This document shows, piece by piece, positions 11,201-17,451 of a stretch of DNA of 59,675 nt; the first letter of the stretch is position 1; every line of letters begins with the position of its first letter. This stretch comes from a virus. Location of the stretch: the IMG/VR virus record IMGVR_UViG_3300031857_018978, positions 1 to 59,675 of that record, one strand, 5' to 3'. Below the pieces are notes generated by a model. That model saw only the letters and a list, made by a program, of their open reading frames with translations. It did not search any database and had not been told where the DNA came from. The position numbers were made by a program, and so were the translations under genes.

Positions 11201-11360
11201 CTCAATCATTCTGGTTAATAGAAGTCTTGAACATAACTTATACGTTGAAGACAGCAATGGAAATCAAATCTCTATAATCAGGCCCAATGAACGAGCCGAG
11301 ATTATTAGAGATGATGTTGAATGGAGAGACGACAGAGGCTCCGTTCTATCGCTTGAGTAA
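5256..11360 (+). CDS. gpJ-like tail-tip host-specificity protein with inserted VWA domain
   Basis: A 2034-residue protein. Residues 75-115 (YVAHVGMKFDSRTFG, KVPSNYFP) and 365 onward (YGDWDGTFKIAW, GLGNYIDSSSVDKW, EPRYTCN, GCTSRSEARRIGRYAL) follow lambda gpJ in order. Between them, residues about 138-360 form a von Willebrand A-like domain: DVIFMVDQNMN, RKVVYFSGS, AREAGIQLYYLN, LRELAEDTGGAKF. The MIDAS motif is degenerate (DxNxN; SGS in place of the usual TDG). The C-terminal 1300 residues hold tail-fibre modules: a W..Y..GN.V / YIC / W carbohydrate-binding-like unit near 965, an FnIII-like stretch near 1250, an EGR-type repeat near 1640-1675, and two NW.TIG repeats near 1760 and 1910. It determines receptor contact at the tail tip. 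Confidence 0.85.
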   Translation: MEPNSTDPDEGTSSSVDTNVVSQATLRNSNEIELLPSENGRDRYVIVEKRTAETISPLVKKEVVLDGIYEVIDRNFSYPYVAHVGMKFDSRTFGNMPNREFDVKMKKVKVPSNYFPIGGDGLDRRYVFANPDYPANPNSLDVIFMVDQNMNAQTKALIRRNLQEMIFKLVAGYTNIRFSIWQTAASGTNTVVNQATNETIVGFTYYNTASFAEMETPDSAGANQTNLFKQLDTALSTAQLSPATNPSETNIANFFLRKSQFSITDEVGKLSEETVLQNLWKNTVRKVVYFSGSTPETMSSETYQILLNRAREAGIQLYYLNTDPDRSGTRTLRELAEDTGGAKFNLLYDSDSKLQQFCNTNFYDSNKIYYGDWDGTFKIAWTDNPAWILYDIITDFNYGLGNYIDSSSVDKWTLYDIGRYCDAVDDDGRFRGVPDGKGGLEPRYTCNIIFYNKDEAYNVLKDIAAIFKGIIYWNTEGFSFFADKKKEPLVYFANTNVKDGLFSYSETAKNKRYTSVEVTYNDKFDNYKTKVEFVEDVDGILNYGLNPYKINAAGCTSRSEARRIGRYALTSSIYETDTVTFTAGLEGAYLQPGDVFGISDEIRNVGRSFGRILEVNETAKTIKIDGEFNTGLDSGVYIHVPSGNFSLSDLNSLTGSDGGFTGTLEQIRARRQKQTRKFNIHTVTDDTYGATLTLTGDFLLKSGIFDVYALENRTTGASSTYTGITTLTGVVYNFPPHTVVNGNPRWDTLTFSGISGVLSNLEIDIDFSGDAGTGLLISASTPSWEGIITGFNNINSDSGDFAWTVASEGRLESYNSAVIYRYNSGGAYEASNLLGNINSIWSNPVYTNASTGDVVIAVWPSGTLDSTTPNAIWSTGYAATEVFKLGLDTNTSKDNCLYCVALIKEGYRLLEAGSKRGLDYPGIKFNYRDLLAYSKLRPYYTFVQADFGSRAESIYEDWKSGRDYSVGNIVKHYSDTYICTRSHKSSEYFSEDYLNSFTRQCDIEAGNKNIGLTTQHISELGGVAVGMYVAGAGIPANSRINSITDDPSSITFHIDKDPTATANNVTVTFSSRLVGGNSSSASKWTRGNEEGYYSVGLPKDFYGTGKIPLTTPLTSSLVSGAFTALGLEVYVGTGTLGQSDLRLLPESNGIGYSGLVYGTGYPKGVYSLTVDTNPQNLDLINEGSLYVLSGSGVEPKLYKTIANKEEEANQYAIVGIEYLNNKDDYIEKDILDTSPSYYVQGPYDVVIKPNPPSGIQSISGISGATKYTGIQVIWSGTNSPITGYKVYVSRPDYSTITNETDAIVESYTIPSGTHTLTIPITGSDGNDIWGQYDFKIYSQGTTYKLLCTDPVETGIVMLPSGNLKINGTNALTSTIPSGFTIDTADQDSVKYSIGYAGGTYTGNGRGNWTSKDLVFRWKYIDPTGGKMTTKEQIYENPFVDLPQKVTVQVLDSAGQVLKEEKNYQGLSYRITQADNAAMFDSSTTPDFVEYSREIGLRVIVTDNTNLSKTGTFQAVNQYPGYSKIQVIDSYQNSPYYILSGYYGNRGFTGLAVWSPDVASTIGAITTISGSGVRDADGNLIRSESEDVPLTFRDISGAFSTATFYNGTGLAVGTRAAVSINFKGTGEPDYEKYVYAYDDLKDHYEKYVDKSISVSQWGADHYSSFGQSEGREIPTKEGNPLGICNLHDINPATQPNKTGFSGIAFTVLPEDVSKGKIIFNCFNATSNKDVFSVDVYTGVGYTDIINHTEMEEGNWYEIVTLGSSVNWRTIGHDSNTPILGSELEYNGETIAGSSATVKRVFKPDLVNHTNLFGAVSLTETRSYLNVITLGERLPTGQWLYFRFRPWDDYGAGFTSKVVSGYLEREPTEVTSPIANRYNLDGGRNENELISIPGNTLVKNYKYRIEQLGNPEINWVTIGADSATLNSEFIYNGETVSGGGTTIGKVKRVEIPYVVPENQINSTNLVTPRTDSSLVLPTDIQEGSSIILVNRSLEHNLYVEDSNGNQISIIRPNERAEIIRDDVEWRDDRGSVLSLE

Positions 11361-12416
11361 TTAGAATTTAATATCAAACACTGATTCGTCGATCTTGCTA
11401 TCCACGCCTTTAACGTAAGAAGAAATCTCAGTCTCCTGTGGGGCGACTTGAATCTTCTTGCTATCATAGAAGCTATCTAACCATCCAGCAATAGGATTGC
11501 CCTTTGCGTTGTATAGCTTCTTGTATCCCATAGAAGTAAGACGATTATCAGCAAGCCACTCAACATAATGCTTGAGCGAATCAGCGGTGAGACCAATTAA
11601 ACTACCCTTTGAGAAAAGGTAATCGGCCCAGTCTTTTTCTGCATCCACGGCCATACGATAAGCCTCGTAGATACGATCTTCATTCTTCTTAAAGATATCT
11701 TGGAAGCCTTCCTTTGGCTGATCACGGAGAATCTTCATGATGTTCTGAGTGATTGCAACGTGAAGGTTTTCGTCACGCGAAATTAAATTAATAATTTTAG
11801 CGTTTCCTTCCATCTTTCCGCGATATCCAAAGTAAAACGAGCAAGCGAATGAAACATAAAAAGTTACCCCTTCGGTGATCTGAGTTGAAAGGAGTGCATC
11901 GAAGATTTGCTGCCTTGGGTCATTGCTCTTGGTATTAAGCAAAGCGTCGTACTTATTGGAAATAAACTGCGCCCTCTTGACGATCTCCTTGTCATCTAAA
12001 ATAGAGTCGAAGAACTTTGTAGCATCAGGATGGACGTTCTGCAAGATATATGTATAACTATTGCTATGAATAGTTTCAAAGAATGACCAAACATTCATGC
12101 AGATCTCAAGTTCTGGATTACTGACGTAATCAGAAAGAGAGTTAATGCTACGGGATAGCATTGAATCTGTCATAGTTTGGAAGCGAAGATTACTATCAAA
12201 AACAAACTTCTCTTCTGGAGATAGATTCTTATAATCAGCTGCATCCTTAGTAAGATTAACTTCCTGTGGTCTCCAGAAGAAATTAATCTGCTGATCGTAG
12301 AGATCATAGAACTTGGGATACTTTAAACGATCATATCTTTGGATCGCCAAATCTTCGCCAAGGAAGAGCGGTTGTTTAAGTGAGTCCACGTTTACAGTGT
12401 TGAGTACAGTTTTCAT
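11361..12416 (-). CDS. nrdB: Ribonucleotide reductase class I beta subunit
   Basis: A 351-residue di-iron/tyrosyl-radical subunit. The motif ETIHSNSYTYI keeps the metal ligands Glu and His and the radical Tyr at the spacing of E. coli NrdB (E115, H118, Y122). TEGVTFYVSF and RDENLHVAI supply the remaining ligands. With NrdA it reduces ribonucleotides to deoxyribonucleotides for phage DNA synthesis. It is last in the leftward transcript, one small gene after nrdA. Its stop codon directly abuts the stop of the gpJ-like gene on the other strand. Confidence 0.95.
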   Translation of the reverse strand: MKTVLNTVNVDSLKQPLFLGEDLAIQRYDRLKYPKFYDLYDQQINFFWRPQEVNLTKDAADYKNLSPEEKFVFDSNLRFQTMTDSMLSRSINSLSDYVSNPELEICMNVWSFFETIHSNSYTYILQNVHPDATKFFDSILDDKEIVKRAQFISNKYDALLNTKSNDPRQQIFDALLSTQITEGVTFYVSFACSFYFGYRGKMEGNAKIINLISRDENLHVAITQNIMKILRDQPKEGFQDIFKKNEDRIYEAYRMAVDAEKDWADYLFSKGSLIGLTADSLKHYVEWLADNRLTSMGYKKLYNAKGNPIAGWLDSFYDSKKIQVAPQETEISSYVKGVDSKIDESVFDIKF

Positions 12417-12420
12417 ATTA

Positions 12421-12684
12421 TTACATGTAGTTTCTACTGCGATCTTTTCGTCCTCCTGAGTGGTGAGGTCTATTAGTTCCTTGCCACATTTTCCATTCTT
12501 TAGTTGTAGGGGCTTTTAATTTCTTTTTTTGTTTTTCCGCCTCTAAAAGCCATACTGGTTTGTAAAGATCAAAAAGTTGATTAATATAGTTATCGTCAGC
12601 CGTTCTAGCTGATTCATAACCTTTATTGATAAGCCACTTTCGCTTTCGCGAAACACTGGCATTAGAGAGAAATTTATAGTCCAT
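12421..12684 (-). CDS. Small basic protein of unknown function between nrdA and nrdB
   Basis: An 87-residue protein starting at MDYKFLSNASVSRKRKW; the ATG two bases after the nrdA stop is preferred to a longer start inside nrdA. It is Lys/Arg/Trp-rich, and the C-terminus contains NRPHHSGGRKDRSR. I do not recognise a family. Its place between the two RNR subunits suggests co-expression with them. A nucleic-acid-binding role is possible from its charge, but that is a guess. Confidence 0.6.
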   Translation of the reverse strand: MDYKFLSNASVSRKRKWLINKGYESARTADDNYINQLFDLYKPVWLLEAEKQKKKLKAPTTKEWKMWQGTNRPHHSGGRKDRSRNYM

Positions 12685-12686
12685 TT

Positions 12687-14987
12687 TTATAAGGTGCAAG
12701 CTCCACCAGCGCAGCCTTGGGTGTCGTCTTGCGGTTCTTCGGTTTTTGTTTCTTGTTTAATTTCTTGTTTTGTATGTAAAGCGGTTTGAGTGTCGCCGTC
12801 AAACGTATTTGTGTAGTAAAGATTTTTAATTCCGTACTTATAAGCCAGCATTAAGTCTCCAACAAGTTCTCCTTGGCTTGGAATTTTATTTTGATAACGA
12901 GTGGCGTTATAATAAAGATTAGTTGAAATACTCATGTCAACAAATTTTTGAAGAGCAGCGACTACCTTCAAATACCCCTGATTATTGGGCATTTCAAACG
13001 CGAGGGTATAATTATCCTTGTTATTTTTGATATGGGGGACCACAACTGGGATAACTCCAGCCTTTGAACGCTTATAAGAAATCAAAGAACGAGGAGGTTC
13101 AATCCCGTTAGTCGATGATTGAATAACAGAGCTAGACTCAACAGGCATCAAGGCAGTCAAGGTACTGTGACGCATACCGTGAGTTTTAATTTGCTTTCTA
13201 AGCTCTTCCCAATCACAGTGCAGTTTCTCAGTGACAAATTCATCAATATTCTTGCAATAAGTATCGATTGGCAGAATAGCTTTTGAGAACTTTGTTTCAG
13301 AAAACAAGGCGCATGGACCCTTTTCTTGAGCCATCTTAACTGAAGCCTTGATGAGATTATAACTCACAAGCTCCATGATAGCGGCGGCTTTGTTGGCGGC
13401 ATTCTTGTCGGTATACTTGACGCCAATATTAGCAAGATAGCCAGCAAGATTAGTGACGCCAACCCCAAGACTGCGGCGATTCTTTGCAAAATTTGCAGCA
13501 GCAGGAACGAAATAGTTTTGATGATCAATCAAAGCGTCAAGCATACGAACAATAATTTCGCATACAGGCTCCATCTCGTCCTTTACAACCTCAAGAAGAT
13601 TAACGGCAGATAAGATGCAAACGCCGATTTCTCCATTGGGATCATTCAAGTCCTTGATAGGCTTGAGCGGATGATTGACCTCAAGGCAAAGATTGCTGGT
13701 ATCAACTTGGGCATTCCAAGAACCATGCGAGTTTGCATGATCAACGTTCATCAAATAAATGCGACCAGTTTCTACACGCTCTTTAGAGAACAAAAAGAAA
13801 AGATCACGCGCATTAATTGTCTTTTTAAATTTAAGGCTCTTGTTCTTTTCTGCCGCTTCATAAAGCTCCTTGAATTCTGGCATACCAAAGCTATTCCAAA
13901 GCTCTGGGACTTCGTGATAAGAAAATAAAGTAATGCTTTCATTCTTGACCAGACGATCATAGAATGTACGATCAAATCCGATGCAATAGTCGAGTTTGCG
14001 AACTCGGTTGTCGTCTGTGCCAGCATTATTTTTTAATACAAGAATATCCTCAATATCATGATGGAACCAAGCCATGTTTACTGTTGCAGATCCACCGCGA
14101 ATACCATTTTGATGACAAGACTTAACGGTAGATTCAAACATCTTTAAAAAGGGAACAGGTCCAGTATGGCTAACCATGCCGCCCTTAACAGGTGCATTAA
14201 CTGCACGGAGACGACTTGCGTTAATACCGATACCGTAACGATTTGCGGTAGCAAATCCAATGGCGCTATTATTCGCAAAGATAGAGTCAAGAGAATCGTC
14301 TACACTAAACAAAGCGCAAGACGCATAAGATTTGAGGGTAGTTCTCACTCCAGCCATAATAGGAGTGGGCAAATTAATTTTGTGCTGGCTAAAATAATTA
14401 TAAGCCTTCTTGATATAGTTGGTCCGCTCTCCCTTATAGTCCTTAAATAAGGTCATTGCAATGAGCATATAAGCAAATTGCGGGGTTTCATAAAGCTTCT
14501 TATTAGTTCTATTCTGAACTAGATACTTTTCGCAAAGCTGCTTAATACCAGCGTATGTGAAATTAAAATCACGATCATGACGAAGGCATTCATCAAACTT
14601 ATGGAATTCACGATCATCATACCATTCAAGAATGGCGGGATCATAAACTTTATTTTTAATATTATCTTTTACGAAATCAATAAGTTTTGGGGCATTCTTG
14701 CCTCCCCAAACTTCTTTACGCAACTGGTAATTTAAAAGACGAGAAGCAACATACTGATACTGAGGCTTTTCTTCGGAAATGAGTCCAGCCGCAGCTTCAA
14801 TTAATGTGTTGTGGATATCTTTAGAGGATATTCCATCAAAGAAAGAAAGGTTCGCATTCATCGCGACTTCCTCAAAAGAGGTATCGTGAATTCCAGTGCA
14901 AGCCCATTCTAAAACTTTGTTAATTTTATCGGCGTCGAACTTTTCAATTTCTCCGCTTCTCTTCTTAACAGTCATTAATTTTTTCAT
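12687..14987 (-). CDS. nrdA: Ribonucleotide reductase class I alpha subunit
   Basis: About 766 residues. An N-terminal ATP-cone starts at MTVKKRSGEIEKF. The catalytic cysteines lie in YASCALFS, TSNLCLEVN and GEIGVCILS. The C-terminus ends CAGGACTL, the redox-active Cys pair that is re-reduced by thioredoxin or glutaredoxin. I use the ATG at 14987 (MKKLMTV); the ATG at 14975 is also possible, and an upstream extension in the same frame adds an unlikely hydrophobic leader. No clear Shine-Dalgarno motif precedes it, but a 7-bp hairpin lies in the gap upstream. It forms the RNR complex with the downstream nrdB product. Confidence 0.95.
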   Translation of the reverse strand: MKKLMTVKKRSGEIEKFDADKINKVLEWACTGIHDTSFEEVAMNANLSFFDGISSKDIHNTLIEAAAGLISEEKPQYQYVASRLLNYQLRKEVWGGKNAPKLIDFVKDNIKNKVYDPAILEWYDDREFHKFDECLRHDRDFNFTYAGIKQLCEKYLVQNRTNKKLYETPQFAYMLIAMTLFKDYKGERTNYIKKAYNYFSQHKINLPTPIMAGVRTTLKSYASCALFSVDDSLDSIFANNSAIGFATANRYGIGINASRLRAVNAPVKGGMVSHTGPVPFLKMFESTVKSCHQNGIRGGSATVNMAWFHHDIEDILVLKNNAGTDDNRVRKLDYCIGFDRTFYDRLVKNESITLFSYHEVPELWNSFGMPEFKELYEAAEKNKSLKFKKTINARDLFFLFSKERVETGRIYLMNVDHANSHGSWNAQVDTSNLCLEVNHPLKPIKDLNDPNGEIGVCILSAVNLLEVVKDEMEPVCEIIVRMLDALIDHQNYFVPAAANFAKNRRSLGVGVTNLAGYLANIGVKYTDKNAANKAAAIMELVSYNLIKASVKMAQEKGPCALFSETKFSKAILPIDTYCKNIDEFVTEKLHCDWEELRKQIKTHGMRHSTLTALMPVESSSVIQSSTNGIEPPRSLISYKRSKAGVIPVVVPHIKNNKDNYTLAFEMPNNQGYLKVVAALQKFVDMSISTNLYYNATRYQNKIPSQGELVGDLMLAYKYGIKNLYYTNTFDGDTQTALHTKQEIKQETKTEEPQDDTQGCAGGACTL

Positions 14988-15033
14988 AAAAAGTAAAATA
15001 GGGTAAAAGATATTACATATCAAACAGGAACTG

Positions 15034-15051
15034 CCAAACTAAAAAGTTTGG
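15034..15051 (-). promoter_or_regulatory. Hairpin in the leader of nrdA
   Basis: CCAAACT-AAAA-AGTTTGG is a perfect 7-bp stem in the gap between the GNAT gene stop (15060) and the nrdA start (14987). On the transcribed strand no U-run follows it, so it is a poor intrinsic terminator. It could be an attenuator, an mRNA-processing site, or a protein-binding site. It does not look like an NrdR box pair. Confidence 0.35.
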
Positions 15052-15059
15052 ACAAACGA

Positions 15060-15530
15060 TTATTCGTAGTTCTTTACAAAAGAAAGTGTATCTAGGCGAA
15101 ATCCGTTAGCCATATAAAACCCTTGAAGTCTCGGATCTCCGCCATTACACATGTAGTTCATGGACAAAAAGTCAATCTTTTTTTCGACAATAATTTTCTC
15201 AACTTCTTGTAGAACTCTAAATCCTCCAAACATAGTTGGATGGGTTGAAACCCATACAATCTCATTCAATCCTGTTTTGCCGCAACTCCAATCTTTCGAT
15301 ATAATTCCAGCAAACAAAGACACAGGCTGATCTTTGTCGAAGTAACAAACTATTACCGCATCATTTTTAAATACTAATAAAAGCTGAATGAGCTGATTCT
15401 CTAAGTGGTCAAGATCCCAACGACCAGCTACATGACCTTGCTTATCAAGAATTTTTTTAAGCCCCTTGCTATCCTTCATTTTTTGAAGGATAGGCTTGAG
15501 GGCTAAAGTACTTATAATTCTTTTGACCAT
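15060..15530 (-). CDS. GNAT-family acetyltransferase-like protein
   Basis: A 156-residue protein with a GNAT-like C-terminal half: VWVSTHPTMFGGFRVLQEVEK resembles the acetyl-CoA-binding loop, and LQGFYMANGFRLDTLSFVK resembles the usual final strand with FY..GF. The substrate is unknown. Its start overlaps the stop of the upstream gene (TAATG), so translation is probably coupled. Similar small GNAT proteins occur in other large phages. Confidence 0.6.
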   Translation of the reverse strand: MVKRIISTLALKPILQKMKDSKGLKKILDKQGHVAGRWDLDHLENQLIQLLLVFKNDAVIVCYFDKDQPVSLFAGIISKDWSCGKTGLNEIVWVSTHPTMFGGFRVLQEVEKIIVEKKIDFLSMNYMCNGGDPRLQGFYMANGFRLDTLSFVKNYE

Positions 15531-16294
15531 TACTTAATAAACTTCAGTAATGCGCGAGCTTCTTTAGCTGGAATATCTGACCATGTTTTCCAATTTGCAG
15601 CATCTTCATTTTGATAAGACTCTGCCTTCCAAAGCTCTCGTAACCAAGATTTAAAATCGCTAAATCCACCGCCGATATTTTCGGTAAACTTCTTGGAAAG
15701 AATCCCTTGCGGAGAAATGTCGGCAGATCCGTCTATTGAAGAAGATGCTGCTTTAGCTCCATTTCCTTTCGCAATTTCATCTTCTCCAACAATATGAATG
15801 CCTAGATAGTTTCTCACGGTACGCACAAACGCGCGATTTGCAGCGATAGTTTCAAGAAACTTTTGACCAAAGCCATCTGTATTTTCAAAAGTTGCATTTG
15901 CAACATCCATAGACGAGATAGAATTCCAATCATCTTCAATTGAATTAACGTTTGTTTCGAAATTGCTGATCCAATCAATAGTGCAAGATGCGACTACATA
16001 ATCTCTTTCGAGCTTAGGAAATTGGAAAAGGACTCGGGAATATCCACGCAACTTTGCAACCTCTTTGATTCCTCCAAGCTTAATTAAAAGCTGCTCGTCT
16101 CGCAGATCAGTAGCTGATTCTGGAACTGGTTGGTTCCTACGATTGAACCAATCCTTATTTGGATAAAGATGAGCGGGATTAACCATTGCGCGCCAATTGA
16201 CGGTGCCATCTTTATTAAAGATATAATTTACTCCATTGAGAAGCCCGCGTTCATCGCGAACTGTTGGTTTGGTAGTTTGTGTTTTTTCGCTCAT
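15530..16294 (-). CDS. Conserved phage protein, possibly DNA-annealing/recombination related
   Basis: A 254-residue soluble protein. The central segment ETIAANRAFVRTVRNYLGI, followed by IVGEDEIAKG, recalls segments of Rad52-like phage annealing proteins, where a run with NRAFVR.VRN sits near the end of the conserved core. I am not certain of the family. The C-terminus (WKTWSDIPAKEARALLKF) is conserved-looking and helical. It overlaps the upstream glycosyltransferase-half gene by 44 bases. Confidence 0.5.
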   Translation of the reverse strand: MSEKTQTTKPTVRDERGLLNGVNYIFNKDGTVNWRAMVNPAHLYPNKDWFNRRNQPVPESATDLRDEQLLIKLGGIKEVAKLRGYSRVLFQFPKLERDYVVASCTIDWISNFETNVNSIEDDWNSISSMDVANATFENTDGFGQKFLETIAANRAFVRTVRNYLGIHIVGEDEIAKGNGAKAASSSIDGSADISPQGILSKKFTENIGGGFSDFKSWLRELWKAESYQNEDAANWKTWSDIPAKEARALLKFIK

Positions 16295-17450
16295 CTTTTA
16301 AAAAATAGAAGTGTGGAGACTCTTTCCAGAAGTCTGGATCATCGACTATTTTTGAGTACTTGTCAAGCTTTGGTAGATCTTTTTTCCAGAAAAATTCACA
16401 AGCATAAATTTTACCATTAGAAATAAAAACCTTTTCAGAGGAAAAGAGGCACGCTTCATTTATTTCGTCAATATTTTTAATATCTTCTTTAACGAAAGCC
16501 ATTTCCTTTTCTAAGGAGAAATCAAAAAACCTTTCTGCTAATTCGCCCCATTTCTCATTATCTTTGGCAAAAAGAGAAATTTTAATTCCTAAAGACTTTA
16601 GCTCCTCCAAATATTCAATAGTAATTCTTTCGCTAGCTTCTATTGTGATCGCTTGAATTTTATTTTTAATCTTATTGATGCATGGAATAGATATTTCTTT
16701 ATCAGTAATAATATTTAAATGAGAAATTTTTGAGATTATCTCTAATATTTTTTCATCAAAATGCAAATCCATTCTAATGTTGCAAAGTTTATTTTTAATA
16801 AAGGACGGAAACCGAGGTTCATTTGGGACGATTTCTATAACTGAATCATGATAGTGCTTGCCGAAATGTAACGTTTTAACTTTATTTAAATCATTTATTA
16901 CGCCAAGCTGATCTAAAACATTTTTAGCAATAATTTCTGGCTTTATTGTATTAATTTTTTTATTTTTCTCCATCAAAGAAAAAGATGGCTTGCCATATTT
17001 TTGCCAATCAACTTCAATTATAGACTTATTTTTTTTGTCGCCCCAAATTGGATAGCAATTCTGAGCGTAACAATACGAATATAAAGAAACTATTTTTTTA
17101 TTGTAGAACCCAGCTAAATGAGTGGATAAACTGTCTACGCCAAGATACAAAGAAGAATTTTTGATTATGTAGGCTAATTGACGTATAGAAGTCTTTCCAC
17201 GAAGATCTTCGTCAACTCCTTCAACAGTTTGATCTGAAGGGAGTCCAACATGAACAATTTTATAATCAGAACAGTATTCACGAATAAAAGAAAATACTTT
17301 ATCCCAATAATCATATTGCCTTGAATTGCCTTTACCGCTGGTTTGAAATACAACGTATTTGTCTAGAACCATTGGATAATACTGCTCTAAAATAAACGGC
17401 TTATCAATTTTTACCCCACAAGATAGGGCATAGCGATCAAGAAGATGCAT
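16251..17450 (-). CDS. GT9-type glycosyltransferase C-terminal half plus unknown domain
   Basis: A 399-residue protein. Residues 1-140 look like the second Rossmann domain of the ADP-heptose transferase family (GT9): YVVFQTSGKGNSRQYDYW, a QLAYIIKNSSLYLGVDSLSTHLAG nucleotide-sugar site (in part), then VSLYSY. The first GT9 half is at the end of the neighbouring upstream gene. The ATG follows that gene's stop after one base (TAACATG), so translation is probably reinitiated. Residues about 200-399 are Ile/Lys-rich with Cys residues and have an iron-sulphur/SPASM-like feel, but I cannot name the domain. Confidence 0.6.
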   Translation of the reverse strand: MHLLDRYALSCGVKIDKPFILEQYYPMVLDKYVVFQTSGKGNSRQYDYWDKVFSFIREYCSDYKIVHVGLPSDQTVEGVDEDLRGKTSIRQLAYIIKNSSLYLGVDSLSTHLAGFYNKKIVSLYSYCYAQNCYPIWGDKKNKSIIEVDWQKYGKPSFSLMEKNKKINTIKPEIIAKNVLDQLGVINDLNKVKTLHFGKHYHDSVIEIVPNEPRFPSFIKNKLCNIRMDLHFDEKILEIISKISHLNIITDKEISIPCINKIKNKIQAITIEASERITIEYLEELKSLGIKISLFAKDNEKWGELAERFFDFSLEKEMAFVKEDIKNIDEINEACLFSSEKVFISNGKIYACEFFWKKDLPKLDKYSKIVDDPDFWKESPHFYFLKDERKNTNYQTNSSR

Positions 17451-17451
17451 G

